This document shows positions 13,435 through 25,530 of a DNA stretch of 64,000 nucleotides, in pieces. A program made the position numbers and the translations under genes. This DNA is from Rhytidiadelphus loreus (lineage: Eukaryota > Streptophyta > Bryopsida > Hypnales > Hylocomiaceae). Location: positions 72,459,348 through 72,523,347 of the forward strand of contig OX344764.1 of the NCBI GenBank assembly GCA_947034895.1. Reading direction: 5' to 3'. The notes beneath the pieces were generated by a model. It saw nothing but the letters and a program-made list of their open reading frames with translations. It was not told the origin of the DNA and made no database searches. Each line of letters opens with the position of its first letter. Position 1 is the stretch's first letter.

Positions 13435-15470
13435 TGGAGCAGACTCCCTTGTAGAATGTCTCTTTGGGAGTCTTGCTCCTTGTAAACTTATTGCCGTCGC
13501 TCCTTTGTGCCGAAACCCTGAATCAAGGAGTGTGTAATCAACAAAATTCTTTTTCAACATGTCTACAGAATGAAGTTCCGTAAAGGCAGGTTTGAAGTAA
13601 GATCAACGTCTGGAAATTTCAGTTATGGCGTATTTTAGAAACCTGCTGAAGCGCAAACAAGAATGAAATATGTGATTAATTTTTTCCTGTTTTTCTGAAC
13701 ACTTTTTTCTTTTTGCATTGACAATGTAGCCTCAGTCCACTCCAAGGAAGTTCAGTATGTATCTCGGTGCCCCAGAATGGGTAACGCTGGGCTACGTTAA
13801 CGAGCTACATGAGAACCTCGTCATGTATCAGTAATTGGCATTACGAACATTTCTGCCAGGAACACTTTTAACCTCGGCCAAGGCCCAAAAGTGATGATGG
13901 ATAACTTTTCAATCAATCAAGATTACGTTAGGCTGTTTGTTTTGTTTGTTATGTTGAGATCTCTTAAAATGTGCATCTCCTGGTCATGCTCTTGGTATTG
14001 TCTGAAAGCCCTCAGCCAGGAGGGGTGCATGGCCTTTGTATTGTGGTGTTTGGACCTACAGTGTGAAAGATATTTAATTTCAAATTATTTATGAAATTAT
14101 TTTGATTTTGATTGTACCAATGATAGAAGGCACACTAATAGAAATGAAAAATGCACCTATTGGTCTAAATTTTTTTTCATTTTTGGCAAAGTACCTAGGT
14201 GATAGATCTTGTCCTTTCAGGGTTAACTTTGTAAGAATGTGGCCCTCATAACCAAGGTAGTCACCAAAATTTTCCATTCTCTTTTTTCTACAATTAATAG
14301 TGAAGTCATCCATCAATGTCCTTACAAGGTTAAGCCACCTTGCTAAAGTGTTTATATTGAGTTGATGTGAGTATTATCCATAAATGGTAGTGGAGGTGAT
14401 GAAAATGTGAATTTTGTGACTAAGTGGTGTATGCTAGGAAATGGATGTGTATTGTAATTCATAATCTTTTGTAATGGAATTACAATTATTCTTAAATTTA
14501 TAGACAATTTTGTGGATGGATAAAGTGTTGTTTTGTACATTTAGAGTGATATGAATGTCTTTTGCCATATAGTGAATATTGATTTTTTACAATAAATGAA
14601 GCATACATACATTAATATGTTCAAGTCCTCAACTATCTTGTCTATAAGAAATGTAATTTCATTGTATGTTGATAAAAATAATATTGGCAAAGTTTGTTTA
14701 AACATGTGATCATGTTGATATCCACATTTAAATTTACAAGATAATTAACTTCTAAAGGTCATTGCATTTAACCTTGAAGGATATTGAGGACTATAAGTGT
14801 TTGATGAATGATTTCATTGTTCATCATAGAAATAAAGAATGCACCTATTGGTTCAATAAACAAAGTATTTTAGTAATTACTTTGGTAGGGGGCTACATCC
14901 TTCAAGACTTAAACCCAAAATTTGGAGTTCATTTATTGGATTTGAAACCAATGAGTTATTGGAATTGATTCTATAACCCTGAAATATTGAAAAAATTGAA
15001 ACTTGAATATTGTTGTATTTCCTAAGCTGAAGAAATCGTAAAATTCAATGAGTTACTAGAAATGTCCATAAAGTATTTAGTGAATTTCATGCAGAGTTTC
15101 ATTTCAAAGTTTCTACCAATTGCATACTCTGAGCATAATTTGAAACTTCCAAATTTTGCTTAGAAATGTTGTTTGACTACATGACCCAATAGCCAATCCT
15201 TGAAGGATTTAGATTACATTCATCCTCCAGATGGAGAACCTTTGAATTTTAATTGTAGTTTTTATGTAGTTGCAAAATGGCAGCATGTAGAGTAAATAAC
15301 TTTGAAGTTTGAAAATGTGTCATAGGCCCATTCTTTCAAGGAAAAAGTAAGTTATGAAATATTGTGGTGAATGCTTAAAATGACAAAGGCTTGCAATGAT
15401 TATCGAAATGTAGCCCTATAGGGTCTTTAGGTTAAGTTATACTTTGTAGGTGCATTCCCAACCAGGTCGA
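13435..15470. other. Intergenic region between rps1 and the PHO1-like locus
   Basis: The first 150 bases are probably the rps1 3' UTR. The rest is AT-rich with no recognisable coding region. I searched the minus strand for the missing C-terminal PHO1 exon (the conserved RLENEHLNN segment) and did not find it. Confidence 0.5.
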
Positions 15471-18400
15471 CTAAGTCCAGCGATGAAGTTGAACCCTTGT
15501 ATTCATAAAAAGCCATACAACTCTCAATACTATATTCAGAGCCTGCACAAATTTCATGTTCTTTCAGTTTCTAACAAATTGAGACTGAAAAGGTTGCCAC
15601 TCTTGAAAATCTAGAGTCTTTGTCTAGTGGAAGAAAACTCTGCACACAATTTAAAGAAAAAAAAGATGCAATCCATCGGTGATGATGTTCTACCATAGAA
15701 ATAAAGTAGAGATACTTCTTCAAGATTAGCTGGTCTCGAAGCCACGGATTCTGTGAATGGCGTTGAAGCAGACCCCAGTCAATTACAAAGTCCCAGTAGA
15801 GCTGATAAAGCATCGCGATAATTGAGAAGACGATGAACAAAATTAGCCAGATTGTGGTTCCTCTTTGCACGTATCGTGTTTTGATCAAAATAGCTACTAA
15901 TGCTGAGGTATACTTGCCAGCATTCCAAATCTGAACCTGGTCGCGATCATCTCGATACCTCCTCAAGCACTGCACACGACAATGTACTCATCAACAATTT
16001 AAGCTCTAGTTTTCAAAATAATGGCTACCATTGTCCTAATATCGGGCCGTATTCTTCTAGTTCACACAATCATTTCAAGGAGTAATGCAAGTGCTATTCA
16101 GTGAAAAAGTTTAGGGCTACATAGAATCAGGTCTAATATCTCACCTGTAGGAAACGGAACCAGTACGGCAGCATGGAGAAGAAATATATCAACTCTCTAA
16201 AGGGATTCTTGGTGAGACATCCACCATTCATTCGATCTAGGAAAGATCCACTTGATTAGTAACATAACATGAACTCAATATTTCGAAACAAAAGTACTTG
16301 GCTTGTCGGTTGGTCTCCCAAGAAAAAATCGGCCAACACGACCTGGCACAGTTGAGCACACTGAATTCAAGTTAGATTTAATGAAAATTTGTATGAGTTG
16401 AGGGATCAAATTTGGTTGACAAATTACTAAAGAACCTCGGAACTCCTCGGAACAAGTTGACATCTGATCTCTTAGCGAATGACAGGTCCAATCAAGCATC
16501 TGTACACTAAAATCAAACATACTTAATTGCCGCAAAGAATATCGAATGCGTAGTTTGGAAGTAAAGCAACATGCACCTTATAGAAAGGAGCAAGAATGAG
16601 ATGTCTCAGGCACCGGACGAAGAACGCCCGTGCAGATCTGTATAGTACGTTGACTGGTGCAAAAAGAGCAATTAGACATAACTGCACAGTTACGAAGTTG
16701 CACAGTCCAGAAAAGGTTGGTAGGGCTCACGTGAATATCCTGAGAAATGGAAACGTGTGCTAAGCTCGAACTTTAAAAAAAGACAACGAGACACGGCAAT
16801 TGTGACAAGATAATGCTTTTGGTTTTCCAGGAAGAAGCCATACCAAGAGACAGGCCAGTGGAAGGAACTCAGACGCACGGAACTGAGGAGCCTCTTTGGT
16901 ACTGATGTACAAATGAGCATTCACGGTGACCAGCAACAAGGTTGTGAATCCGCTGGCCAGGCAAAAAACCTGGCGGTACCTCAGTTCCGTGCCTGGTCGA
17001 TGTTCAAATATAAAAGCATAGTTGACGCGGGTTTGCTGCCAAGCGTAAAGATTCCATCCGTACAAGTACAAGTGTAGTAGCACAAGGCCAAGAGAGCTGA
17101 TGATCACCAACGAAAAATATCAATGAAGAGGTACTCAGCACAAGATTCAAAATACTGGTGACATGTATGGTAGTCGTAAGGATGTGGCAAGAAACTTTAC
17201 CTGAAAACATAAAACATTGTGTTCATGTATCTGACATCTCCCCGAGATCTGACTGCCGGGGAAACGCGGAGCATCACAATAAATATCGCCAGTAATAACA
17301 AGGATATACCAGAAAATATACCTGCAGAAATAAACAATCTTAGCTGATGAATCACAAGCTAAAATACTCGAGATGGATTTTATTTGAGCAGGGCTTTCCT
17401 CACAACTCATACACCAGCTTCATATTGCTGGCTACCCAGTCTCAAAAACCTCATACCGTACCGCAAAAGAATGTTGTCATGTGCCCAGAATGCTGCCGCT
17501 GGGGCCTCAACTTGGCCATAGCTTTCCGTCGATCACGTGACGAAAAGTTCTTTGTGAATATAAGCTGAAACCTCTTCGTAAAGCATCACTTGTATCACCG
17601 CGGACTAGATGAAGAGCATGTTGCCGAGCCAAGGAAGTCACTGCCTTTTAATATTTGGTGAGAACAAGTTCTAATAATAATCAGAGGAATATGAGGAAAC
17701 TGCAACTCGAAACCTGGTAAACGAGATCGAGAAATTATACAAAAAGGGCAAGTAATAATCACCTTGTTCGAAGTTGAAAAATAGGAGCGCTGAACATCTT
17801 TGAGGTACACAGGGCCTAGTCTTAATTTCACTGCCTTATCATACTTTTTCATGATTTTGGCAAAGGCCACCATATTCAGGGAACTGCATACGTGAATGGG
17901 ATAAATATGCACAACTTTAGTAATCACTCAGTGCGCTTGAAGGCAAAGAAATTTTGTAGAAGCGTAAAGAGTTATCTCATTGAGTTTTGCCAGAACTGAA
18001 GGTCAGGGGCGAGGTTGTAGCATCAACTTAAGCCGAGTGATCCACGAACCCTAACGCGACCATACCTGTAGCTTTTGAGCAAATTAAGACCCCGGTAAAA
18101 CTCAATGAACGCTTTTCGAAGCGTTTTCTCAGAGGTTGCAAGCTTCTTTTTTTGGAGGCTCATGTCAATCATATCCTGAATGACGGTCCTCGGCTCCTTA
18201 AAGATGTTCTTAAGCTTGGAAAGCTGAGCCTCCACCTCATCTTCATCTTCCACCTCCTTATCGACAGTCAACGTTACGTCTTGCTGCAAGCGAGAACGAA
18301 TGTCGCCCTTGTTTAACACAAAGCGAAATGGACTCTCACCACCGGTTTCAACATGGTTGTGAGAGCCAGCTCTGCGGAGCTGAAGTTGAGAGGCGCAATT

Positions 18401-19166
18401 TTTCTGAGAACTCGACTTCGTGACAGTAGATTCATCCTGCCCCTTCGCCCCTTCATCTTCATCTTCGAACGACACCGTCTTATCATAAGTGGGACACTTC
18501 CTCTCATCGTCATCTTCACTAGTTGCAGGCTCCTCAACTTCGGCTTTAGCCTCGTTCACCCTAGAAAGGTGCTCACCGGACTTCACGGTTACAATCGAGT
18601 GGAGATGTGGACTCTCATTTTCCTGAAATGACCCCGACAAACCTAATAGATCAATTGTGGCTTTAAAAAATCAGCGATTGACTACCGGGAGTAAGAGATC
18701 GGAAGCAAATACTGGACGTCTGCTGCTTGAGAGGATTACTCCCACATTGAAATTTCACGTCAGCAACCAACACAGTTTCTACAACAAAATCAATCTTGAA
18801 AGCAATGCAAGTGAGACAATTGAGCAAAGAATTGAAATGAGCCCGTAGATGCTGGCACACACCTATATCATCATCATCATCGCCGTCTTCGTCGCTGTCG
18901 TCACTGTTGTGATCCTTCAATTTAGGCCCAAACATTTGCTTTTGGAGTGAACGTTCAGCCTGAACCTGGAACAGAGTCAACAGCTGCTGCTCCAGACGCT
19001 TCGCACGAGCAACGTACTGAGCCTCTTTCATTCTATAGAACTTGTTTACCTTATTCAACTGCGCATCCAATCGCTTGAAAAATCGTCTGTCTGCCTCGTT
19101 CGGTTGAAGGGGATCCAACAGCTCCGTCTCATACTGTTCAATTAAACTGGGGGTCTCCGTGGCAAT
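15471..19166 (-). pseudogene. PHO1/XPR1-like phosphate exporter (SPX-EXS), decayed
   Basis: Minus-strand PHO1-family gene; intact members are membrane proteins that export phosphate and sense inositol pyrophosphates through the SPX domain. Exons in order: 19166-18863, 18642-18066, 17883-17763, about 17564-17462, 17321-17201, 17096-16844, 16681-16577, 16342-16145, 15969-15694 and 15542-15471. Almost all junctions are GT/AG and phase-compatible. Recognisable parts are the second half of SPX (FFKRLDAQLNKVNKFY; SSLNMVAFAKIMKKYDK), membrane helices (HLYLYGWNLYAWQQTRVNY) and EXS (YQLYWDFVIDWGLLQ, NPWLRDQL). Defects: no exon for the SPX N-terminus was found, the exon near 17.56 kb has a frame problem, an in-frame TAA lies at 16256-16258 inside EXS, DQLTSQ reads DQPTSQ, and the last exon stops early without the ENEHLNN tail. 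A distant first exon cannot be excluded, but the internal stop argues for a pseudogene. Confidence 0.85.
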
Positions 19167-19809
19167 CTACTTCCATTCTGTGTACCTGTCGTGATTAAAA
19201 CCTCTCCGCATTAGTTTCTTCAACCTTTACAACTGTCAAAGACCTCTACGACAAGCACCACTGACGGAGCACCGCTCTGATCCGGTGCCAAAATTTGACG
19301 TACCTTTACTCTTCAATCTTGCGACCAGACAAACTGTACAAAAAATCTATCAAGAAATGGCGACAATACGAAATGCAGAGTATCTGACCTAAAGGAACTT
19401 TTGCCGTCAATGCTGTAAAACTCGTTTCCCTCTGTTCGAATCTTACAGTATATGTCAAGATTTTGTTGCAACAAGAAACCTAATGAAATTTGACTGTGTG
19501 CATAATTCAAATCATCAGGTCCATGTGCGCGGCTCTACTAACTGTCTTATGAGATTTGTCTCAAAGTACAGGTCTCTAGATTTTGTTTTCAACTCGCCCA
19601 TTCACACCAAGGATGAAGGTACCCAAACGTAAAATCACATCGTTGGCTCCTGAAAATTGAACCCTAATGTTGAAGGGAAACGGAGCAAGGAGGATATACA
19701 CAAAATCGTGAGGACTAGAAAGACAAGTGTAACATGGAGTTGGGGGCCATTTTGGGTAGTGAACAACTCTATTTTTAGTATTGTGCAGGTGGAGACAAGT
19801 GCTTGATTT
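19167..19809. other. Region upstream of the PHO1-like locus
   Basis: No SPX first exon (expected MVKF...PEW motif) is visible on the minus strand. The duplicated 24.5-kb unit begins at about 19.81 kb, so the 5' end of the PHO1-like gene is missing close to the duplication boundary. Confidence 0.5.
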
Positions 19810-20114
19810 TGGGTACACTTTCTTTTCTTTTAACTTTTCCTCCATGATATGTTTTGATATTACAAGTGTCATTTCTTAATGTGCATCAAATGGATCTTAG
19901 CATCAACTATATGACACTTTTGGCATGCTATACTTATAGCTTTGAAAATTTATAACTCATTCACAATGCTCTCACTAATTATCGAACCACTTGCATTTTG
20001 ATTCATAGTCCTTTACCAACGTGTGCATAAATTGTTGTTCATTTCATAGAGCATATCAGTCATATCACACAGCTTATTCGCGTGATTTTACGTGGAAAGA
20101 TGAGGTGCAAATTA

Positions 20115-21025
20115 ACCCATAAAGGACCAAGGCCTTCATCCTGTCAAAAAACACTCAAAACTGCCATTTTTATAGCAAAAAGTAAAAAAAAAAATTGATT
20201 TTTTTTCACATCTGACCGCAGGATTTTACACCTAACTAGTGTGAGAATGCGTGGAAAAAATTTCAGAATTTTTGACTGCATAGATTGCAAGATATCTGCG
20301 TTTAAAGTGAAAAACAAGTTTTTCAGCACATTCCGGGACTAGATTTTTCGCCTTTGAACATTTTTAACTTAAATTTCTTACACTATAGAGTTTTGAGCTT
20401 TAAATCTTTATAGTGAAGAATTGAGTTGAGAGTCTAGGAGGAAAAAAAGAAATCCAACAAAACTTAATTTTCATTCTTAAAAAAATTGTTGATTGGAAAT
20501 ATGTATGAGATAGAAGGAAAATCTAAAATATTAATATCTTTTAGATGGAATTACAATGCACTATCACCAATGGTAAGATTGTTCTAGCAAGAAAACTAAA
20601 CCATGTGGAATTCTTTTTTGGAAAAACTGCATTAAAAAATGAATCCTACAAGTTATTTTTTCTAGAAGATGCTTTAATTGCCCAAAAAACAAGATTGTCC
20701 ATAATTTTCTCATAACAAATCCAAATGGAATGAATCAAAACTTTTAATGTAGAAAAAAATACAATCTAGAAGGAAAGGAAATTAAAAAAGAAATTCAATT
20801 TTAATTTTAATTTTCTTTTTGTTGCCCTCCATCCCTTGATTAGAACTTATTTGAACATAACTTTTGTTCCCATGCACCAATTGAAAAAAAATTAATATTC
20901 CCACAAGACTTATCAACTTTTCTTTCTATGAAAAAAGTTTTAAAAAATCAGGGCAAAATTTTAGCCTATAGGTACCTGTCCGAAGTCTCATTTGCCCCTT
21001 GAAGGGACAATAGTCCTTTAGGGGT
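20115..21025. mobile_element. MITE with ACCCCTAAAGG-type ends (unit A)
   Basis: About 911 bp flanked by TA. The left end is ACCCATAAAGGACCAAGG and the right end is TAGTCCTTTAGGGGT, its inverse. Interior phrases ('actgccatttttatagc', 'aggattttacacctaactagtg') recur in inverted order in 44400-45324 and in related elements near 28.1-29.0 kb. No transposase frame is present. Unit B carries a different element at the same TA. Confidence 0.7.
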
Positions 21026-23449
21026 TAAGAGCAATTCTTATAATTTCAAAGAAGCAGGCTAGATTTTATTTTCCACCAATTCTAACTCCCTCGTACAAAA
21101 GGTTTGGTTGTGCTATTAGTATTTATCCTTATCTTTTGCAATACCATGAGTTTGTAATTTAATTTATAATAAAATTTTGAATTTATTTACAAATTTATAA
21201 AACATTCCATTCTCTAAGTCTCCAAAATCCCAAACCCTTAGTTAGCAGCCATAATTTCTATTTTCTTAATCAATAATTGTATTTATGATTTTTCTTTTAC
21301 AAATCCATTGCAAAAACGTTAATCTAAATTCTCAATATTTAGAGTTGTATTAATTATGGAAGGAGTTTCAAATTTCAAAATTTTCAAAATTTATTTATAA
21401 ACGTTGTTTATAGAAATTATAAATCTAAACAAAAAAGTAATAATTCAAAATTCAAAATCTACAACTTTTGTTTACACAACAATGTCATATTTATTTAAGT
21501 TGTTTACAATACATCCTTACAAACTTCAAATCAAGAGACGATTCAATGTATTTAGAGGTTAATTCCTTAAAGAGTAGATGTTCAAATATTAAAGAACAAA
21601 TGAAAGTAAACATATGGGGAATTTCGTTGCAATAGCGGTATTCCGTGTGCCATTTTTGGACCGCCTTGTCTAAACCATAAAAGTGACATCCAAGATAGGT
21701 ATAGATATCATAAATCTAGGATTGGTGTAGATTTCAAACTGCGTTGTCTAAACTGTGAAAGCGCCATCTATGACACATGTAGATTTTAGACATCTAGGAA
21801 TGATATAGATTTAAGAAATCTAAGACAATTGCACAATTCAAACAGCCTGGTTTGAATTGTAAAAATTGTCAAAGTTGTGAAATTTTGTCATTTTAATGAA
21901 ATCGCCCATACATGTTCTAAGCACACGTAATCTTAGTTTCTTCATACATCTAAATGTTTTTAGATTTACGTGTTAATTCTTTTACATTTGTACAATATAG
22001 ATTTTCAAAACATTTCTCTACAAAACTAATGTATTCTAAAGTAGTATGCTCTAAAAGTGACCATAAGAGGGCTGGTCCGCCTTTTTCACAAGTTTTTGTG
22101 TAAAAAAATATTTTTAAATTTTTTAAATCATTTTTCAGAGAAAGAAAAATAGATGTGGAACCTAACATAGGTGGTTTGGTATTTTTCCAAGCATTTTTGA
22201 ATTACTTACAAATTATCAAAGATTTGGAGTGTAGGCACCTATTTGTGACCATAAGTCTCCCCAAATGGCCAAATCTATCCACTTGCAACTTGATAAAAGA
22301 TGTGCAGAAATCAAAAACAATGATTGTCTCTTGCAATAGGAAAACAATTTTTTCTCTATTCATTCAATTGCTAAAGTGGTCCATTAACCCCTAAGTGAGA
22401 TGGGATTTTTTTCCTTTCAGAATTGCTTGTACAAGTGTTCATTTTTTAATTTTCCTCCGAGCAAATCAGTTGCTTTCCAAGTAAATCCAAGCGTAGAAAG
22501 GGAAACTGTAGTGGTCTACAAATCAGCTCAAAATTTGTGAACCAATGATTATCTTATTTAGTATATTTTTTTGCATGGAAAAATGCTATCATGAGACATA
22601 AAGTAGCAAGTTCAAATGGTGTTCTTGCTTTGGCTACTCAGTACAACTAGCAAACTTCCAAATTAGCCACAAACTTCTATTACAAAACTTTAGCTCAGCA
22701 AACAAACTACTACCTCTACTTTATAAAATTAGAAAAGCTCAAAAAAACTAATTACTTGATGTCTTTTACACAGGTAGGTCCGGCACTTCAAATGGAAGAC
22801 CATTTCTTTCAAAAAATTAGCAAAATTAGTAAAATGAGAATTAGGCAAATCCAAGCGGGCAAAAGCACCCATACATTGAATGGAAGCTGTACAAATTTTT
22901 GGAGGCAATATCAACAGCCAAATCTTTAGCAAGGCAAGAACAAAGATCTTCAACCTCACTGGTCGTTTCTCTACACCATTCGAAGACTTTTGGCTAATCT
23001 GAAACTTTGGAGCAGATTAGAGATCACAGTCTTTTTTCAAATTCCTTCTATTTGGTGTCATTAGGTAGGTTTTCCAGAAATCCTACAAATGCTCTTTGTT
23101 GCATTTTTCCATCCAAGTTTACCAAATGACACCAAATTCGGGTTGAAAAACTTAGAGGACACTTTCTCTCCTCAATGTCACTTTGGGATTAAGGATCACT
23201 TCATCTCCACTCTCCAACTAAAAATAGGGACGATTTGAAGGAGGGGCACTTTTAGAGGATACTATCTTATAGTTTAAGGAATACAAGTATGTTTGGCTTT
23301 TAACGCCCACTCTTATTGGGTCATCTTTAGAACACATCATTTCCAAGAGGTCCTTGAGAATCTTGCCAACAACATTCTCCTCCAGAGGTTGAATCACGTT
23401 CTTTTCTTATTATTTAAGGTAGTATGCTGTTAAATGGCACCTGACCTTA
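21026..23449. other. Unit A intergenic, diverged from unit B
   Basis: The first 550 bases align with 46.56-47.10 kb of unit B at moderate identity. A fragment of the TAAGGTA-end MITE family begins near 22037 ('taaagtagtatgctctaaaagtg') and its interior matches 43271-43674. The 79-codon frame at 22155-22394 is the MITE interior, not a gene. Confidence 0.5.
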
Positions 23450-23691
23450 ACCCCTGAGCGCCCCAACGACGGAATTCCGTCTCTCCAAAATGAAAATTTG
23501 TTGCGTTTGACTATCATAAGCTTTTGAAGGGTACGAACAAATCATTTGTCCTTTTCCCTATTGATGAAGGGTTATTCCTATTTTCAATCGATACGGTTAG
23601 TTTTTTTGGATCTTTTTTTGAGTAATAGTGTGATTGACATTAGTTGTGAAAGGTCTAGATTTTGATAAATATGAGCTGGGCACTCAGGGGT
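23450..23691. mobile_element. Short MITE, ACCCCTGAGCGCCC ends
   Basis: 242 bp flanked by TA. The left end ACCCCTGAGCGCCC differs at one base from the complement of the right end GGGCACTCAGGGGT. Related by its ends to the ACCCCTAAA family. Non-coding. Confidence 0.7.
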
Positions 23692-24427
23692 TAAAGCACC
23701 ATCTAGAAGGTTTGTCCATTTCGAATTTCAGTTATGTACCTATTTGGATGGAGTGCTCTCAGAAACGAACTTTGATCCTTAATAACTTTTGCATACAATA
23801 TCCAAATGTGGTATTCTTTGGTGCGTTGGAACCTCCTTTCACTTGCCAACATGAATATGTGAAAATTTGACCAGTTTCATAATAGCAACTAGGCTCAGTA
23901 GTAAAAAGTGACGGTTTTGGGTGTACTCACCTTATGTACGTTGGAATCAAAAACATTGTGAACATACTTGTAGTAAGCTTAGTAGTTGGGCTCTGACCTC
24001 TTGCAATGGTCTATAGCATAACAGCAGGGGAGAAACTCAAACATTTCTTTGCTAGATAAAATTGTTTTTTCGCATTGCAAAAAAAAGTCTTTTGCTGCAA
24101 ATATAAATTCTCAAGTGTTGACCATCTATGCCATATTAACTTATACCTCATAGTAACTTAGGTCTTTGTTCAGATATGTACTTTCTCTCTTTTGATTCTG
24201 TTATTATTATTGGCTTGGTCAAACATCGGTCCCAGATACAAATAGCTTTGAAACCTCTTCTTTATGGGACAATGTTTGCGTATAGTCCGCAGAAACCTTC
24301 TCTTCGTCAAATATAGCATTGTATAGTTTGTTGAATTCATCTTTGTCCTTGTTATATGCCAAGCAACAATATAACCTGATTTGTGGCATCATTTATACCT
24401 TCCTCTCTTTCTCTATTTGATATGATA

Positions 24428-24806
24428 AGGTGAAGGCACCCAAAAGCATTCTTGTACCTTAGATTGCCTCTTAATGTGCCCCTACACTTTAGTTAATGTA
24501 TCATTGTATCCTTCAAATGTTTACCTCTAATTTGTTGATGCATTTAAAGGACACATACTTAATTCTAATTTGCTAACTATTGATTTGTGCAGATTTCGGT
24601 TTAGGGTTCACCTATATGACAATTTCAATGGTCTAGGGAGCCAACACTTTGAAAAATCATAGAAATTACATACCACATCCGAAAAATCTAATTTTTTTAA
24701 TGTTCACGATTTTCACTTGCTAATACTACAAAAATATTATTTTGAGGAAAAAGTGTCTCCAACTATGTTGAATTGCTTATATTGATGATTTTGGGTGCTT
24801 CCACTT
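24428..24806. mobile_element. MITE, AGGTGAAGGCACCC ends, TA duplication proven
   Basis: 379 bp between TA at 24426-24427 and TA at 24807-24808. The left end AGGTGAAGGCACCCAAAAG is the inverse of the right end TTTTGGGTGCTTCCACTT with few mismatches. Unit B has the empty site with a single TA at 49403-49404 in otherwise matching flanks. It aligns along its length with 7733-8115. Confidence 0.85.
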
Positions 24807-24852
24807 TAATAGTCTCCCTTTCTCCTCTTCTAAAACGAATGTTGACTATCCA

Positions 24853-25177
24853 CATTAGAGGAGATTTCAGGCTGTTGGAGGGCTGCAAGTTCCCATCCCG
24901 TTCCCAATGCGGGAACTGTGCTCCCGCAGCATAGTGACGTGGATTGGAGATTGCCATGTCATTTTTTGAAAAAAAAAATTAAAATTAAAATTTTTTTTCG
25001 ATTTCTTTTTGCATTTTGAGAAGTTTAATTTTTTTAATTTTTTTTAAATTTTTTTTAAATTTTTTTTAAATTTTAAAAAAAAATGACGTGGCAGCGTTGG
25101 CGTTCACAGGGACTGCTGGGAACTAGCGCCGGGAGGTGCTTGAAACGGCCCTCTAGGAGATTGAAATCTCCTCTAAT
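24853..25177. mobile_element. MITE, CATTAGAGGAGATTT family
   Basis: The ends CATTAGAGGAGATTTCAG and GAAATCTCCTCTAATA are inverse. The centre is a palindrome built on 'ttgccatgtcattttt' and 'aaaaatgacgtggca' separated by A/T homopolymers, so the element can fold on itself. It is absent from the matching place in unit B (near 49450). Confidence 0.75.
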
Positions 25178-25182
25178 AACAG

Positions 25183-25530
25183 TACACTAAAAATGATATT
25201 TAGTGCTGAATTACATTTAGTGTAATTACCACCCTACTTGACCCTACACTAATTGTCAATTTTAGGACGATTAGTGTAGTGCTAAACTTCAATGCGCTGC
25301 CTTTGTAACACTAAATGTGAAATCTGAAATTTGACCCACTAAATCTGAAATCTGAAATCTGTAAATGAAATGTAACACTAAATGTAAACCTCTTCATCTT
25401 TCAGATTTACCATAGAGTACTTTTAGTGTTAGAAATTACATTTAGTGTTACTTACTTTAGCAAGGTAAATGATATTTAGTGTCATGGTTCACAAATAGTG
25501 TTGCCAACACTAAATATCCTTTTTAGTGTA
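25183..25530. mobile_element. MITE, TACACTAAAAA ends with ATTTAGTG motifs
   Basis: The left end TACACTAAAAATGATATTT mirrors the right end AAATATCCTTTTTAGTGTA with two mismatches. The interior is rich in 'atttagtgt' and 'acactaaat' motifs in both orientations. It abuts the preceding element, and both are missing at about 49450-49460 in unit B. Confidence 0.75.

Noticed and set aside
16275..16535. Minus-strand frame with MLDWTCHSLRDQ as a PHO1 exon
   Set aside because: It lies in the intron; the real exon (16342-16145) reads VVLADFFLGDQPTSQV in another frame with a good acceptor.
22155..22394. 79-codon frame as a small gene
   Set aside because: It is the interior of a MITE also present near 43.3-43.7 kb, where the frame is not kept.
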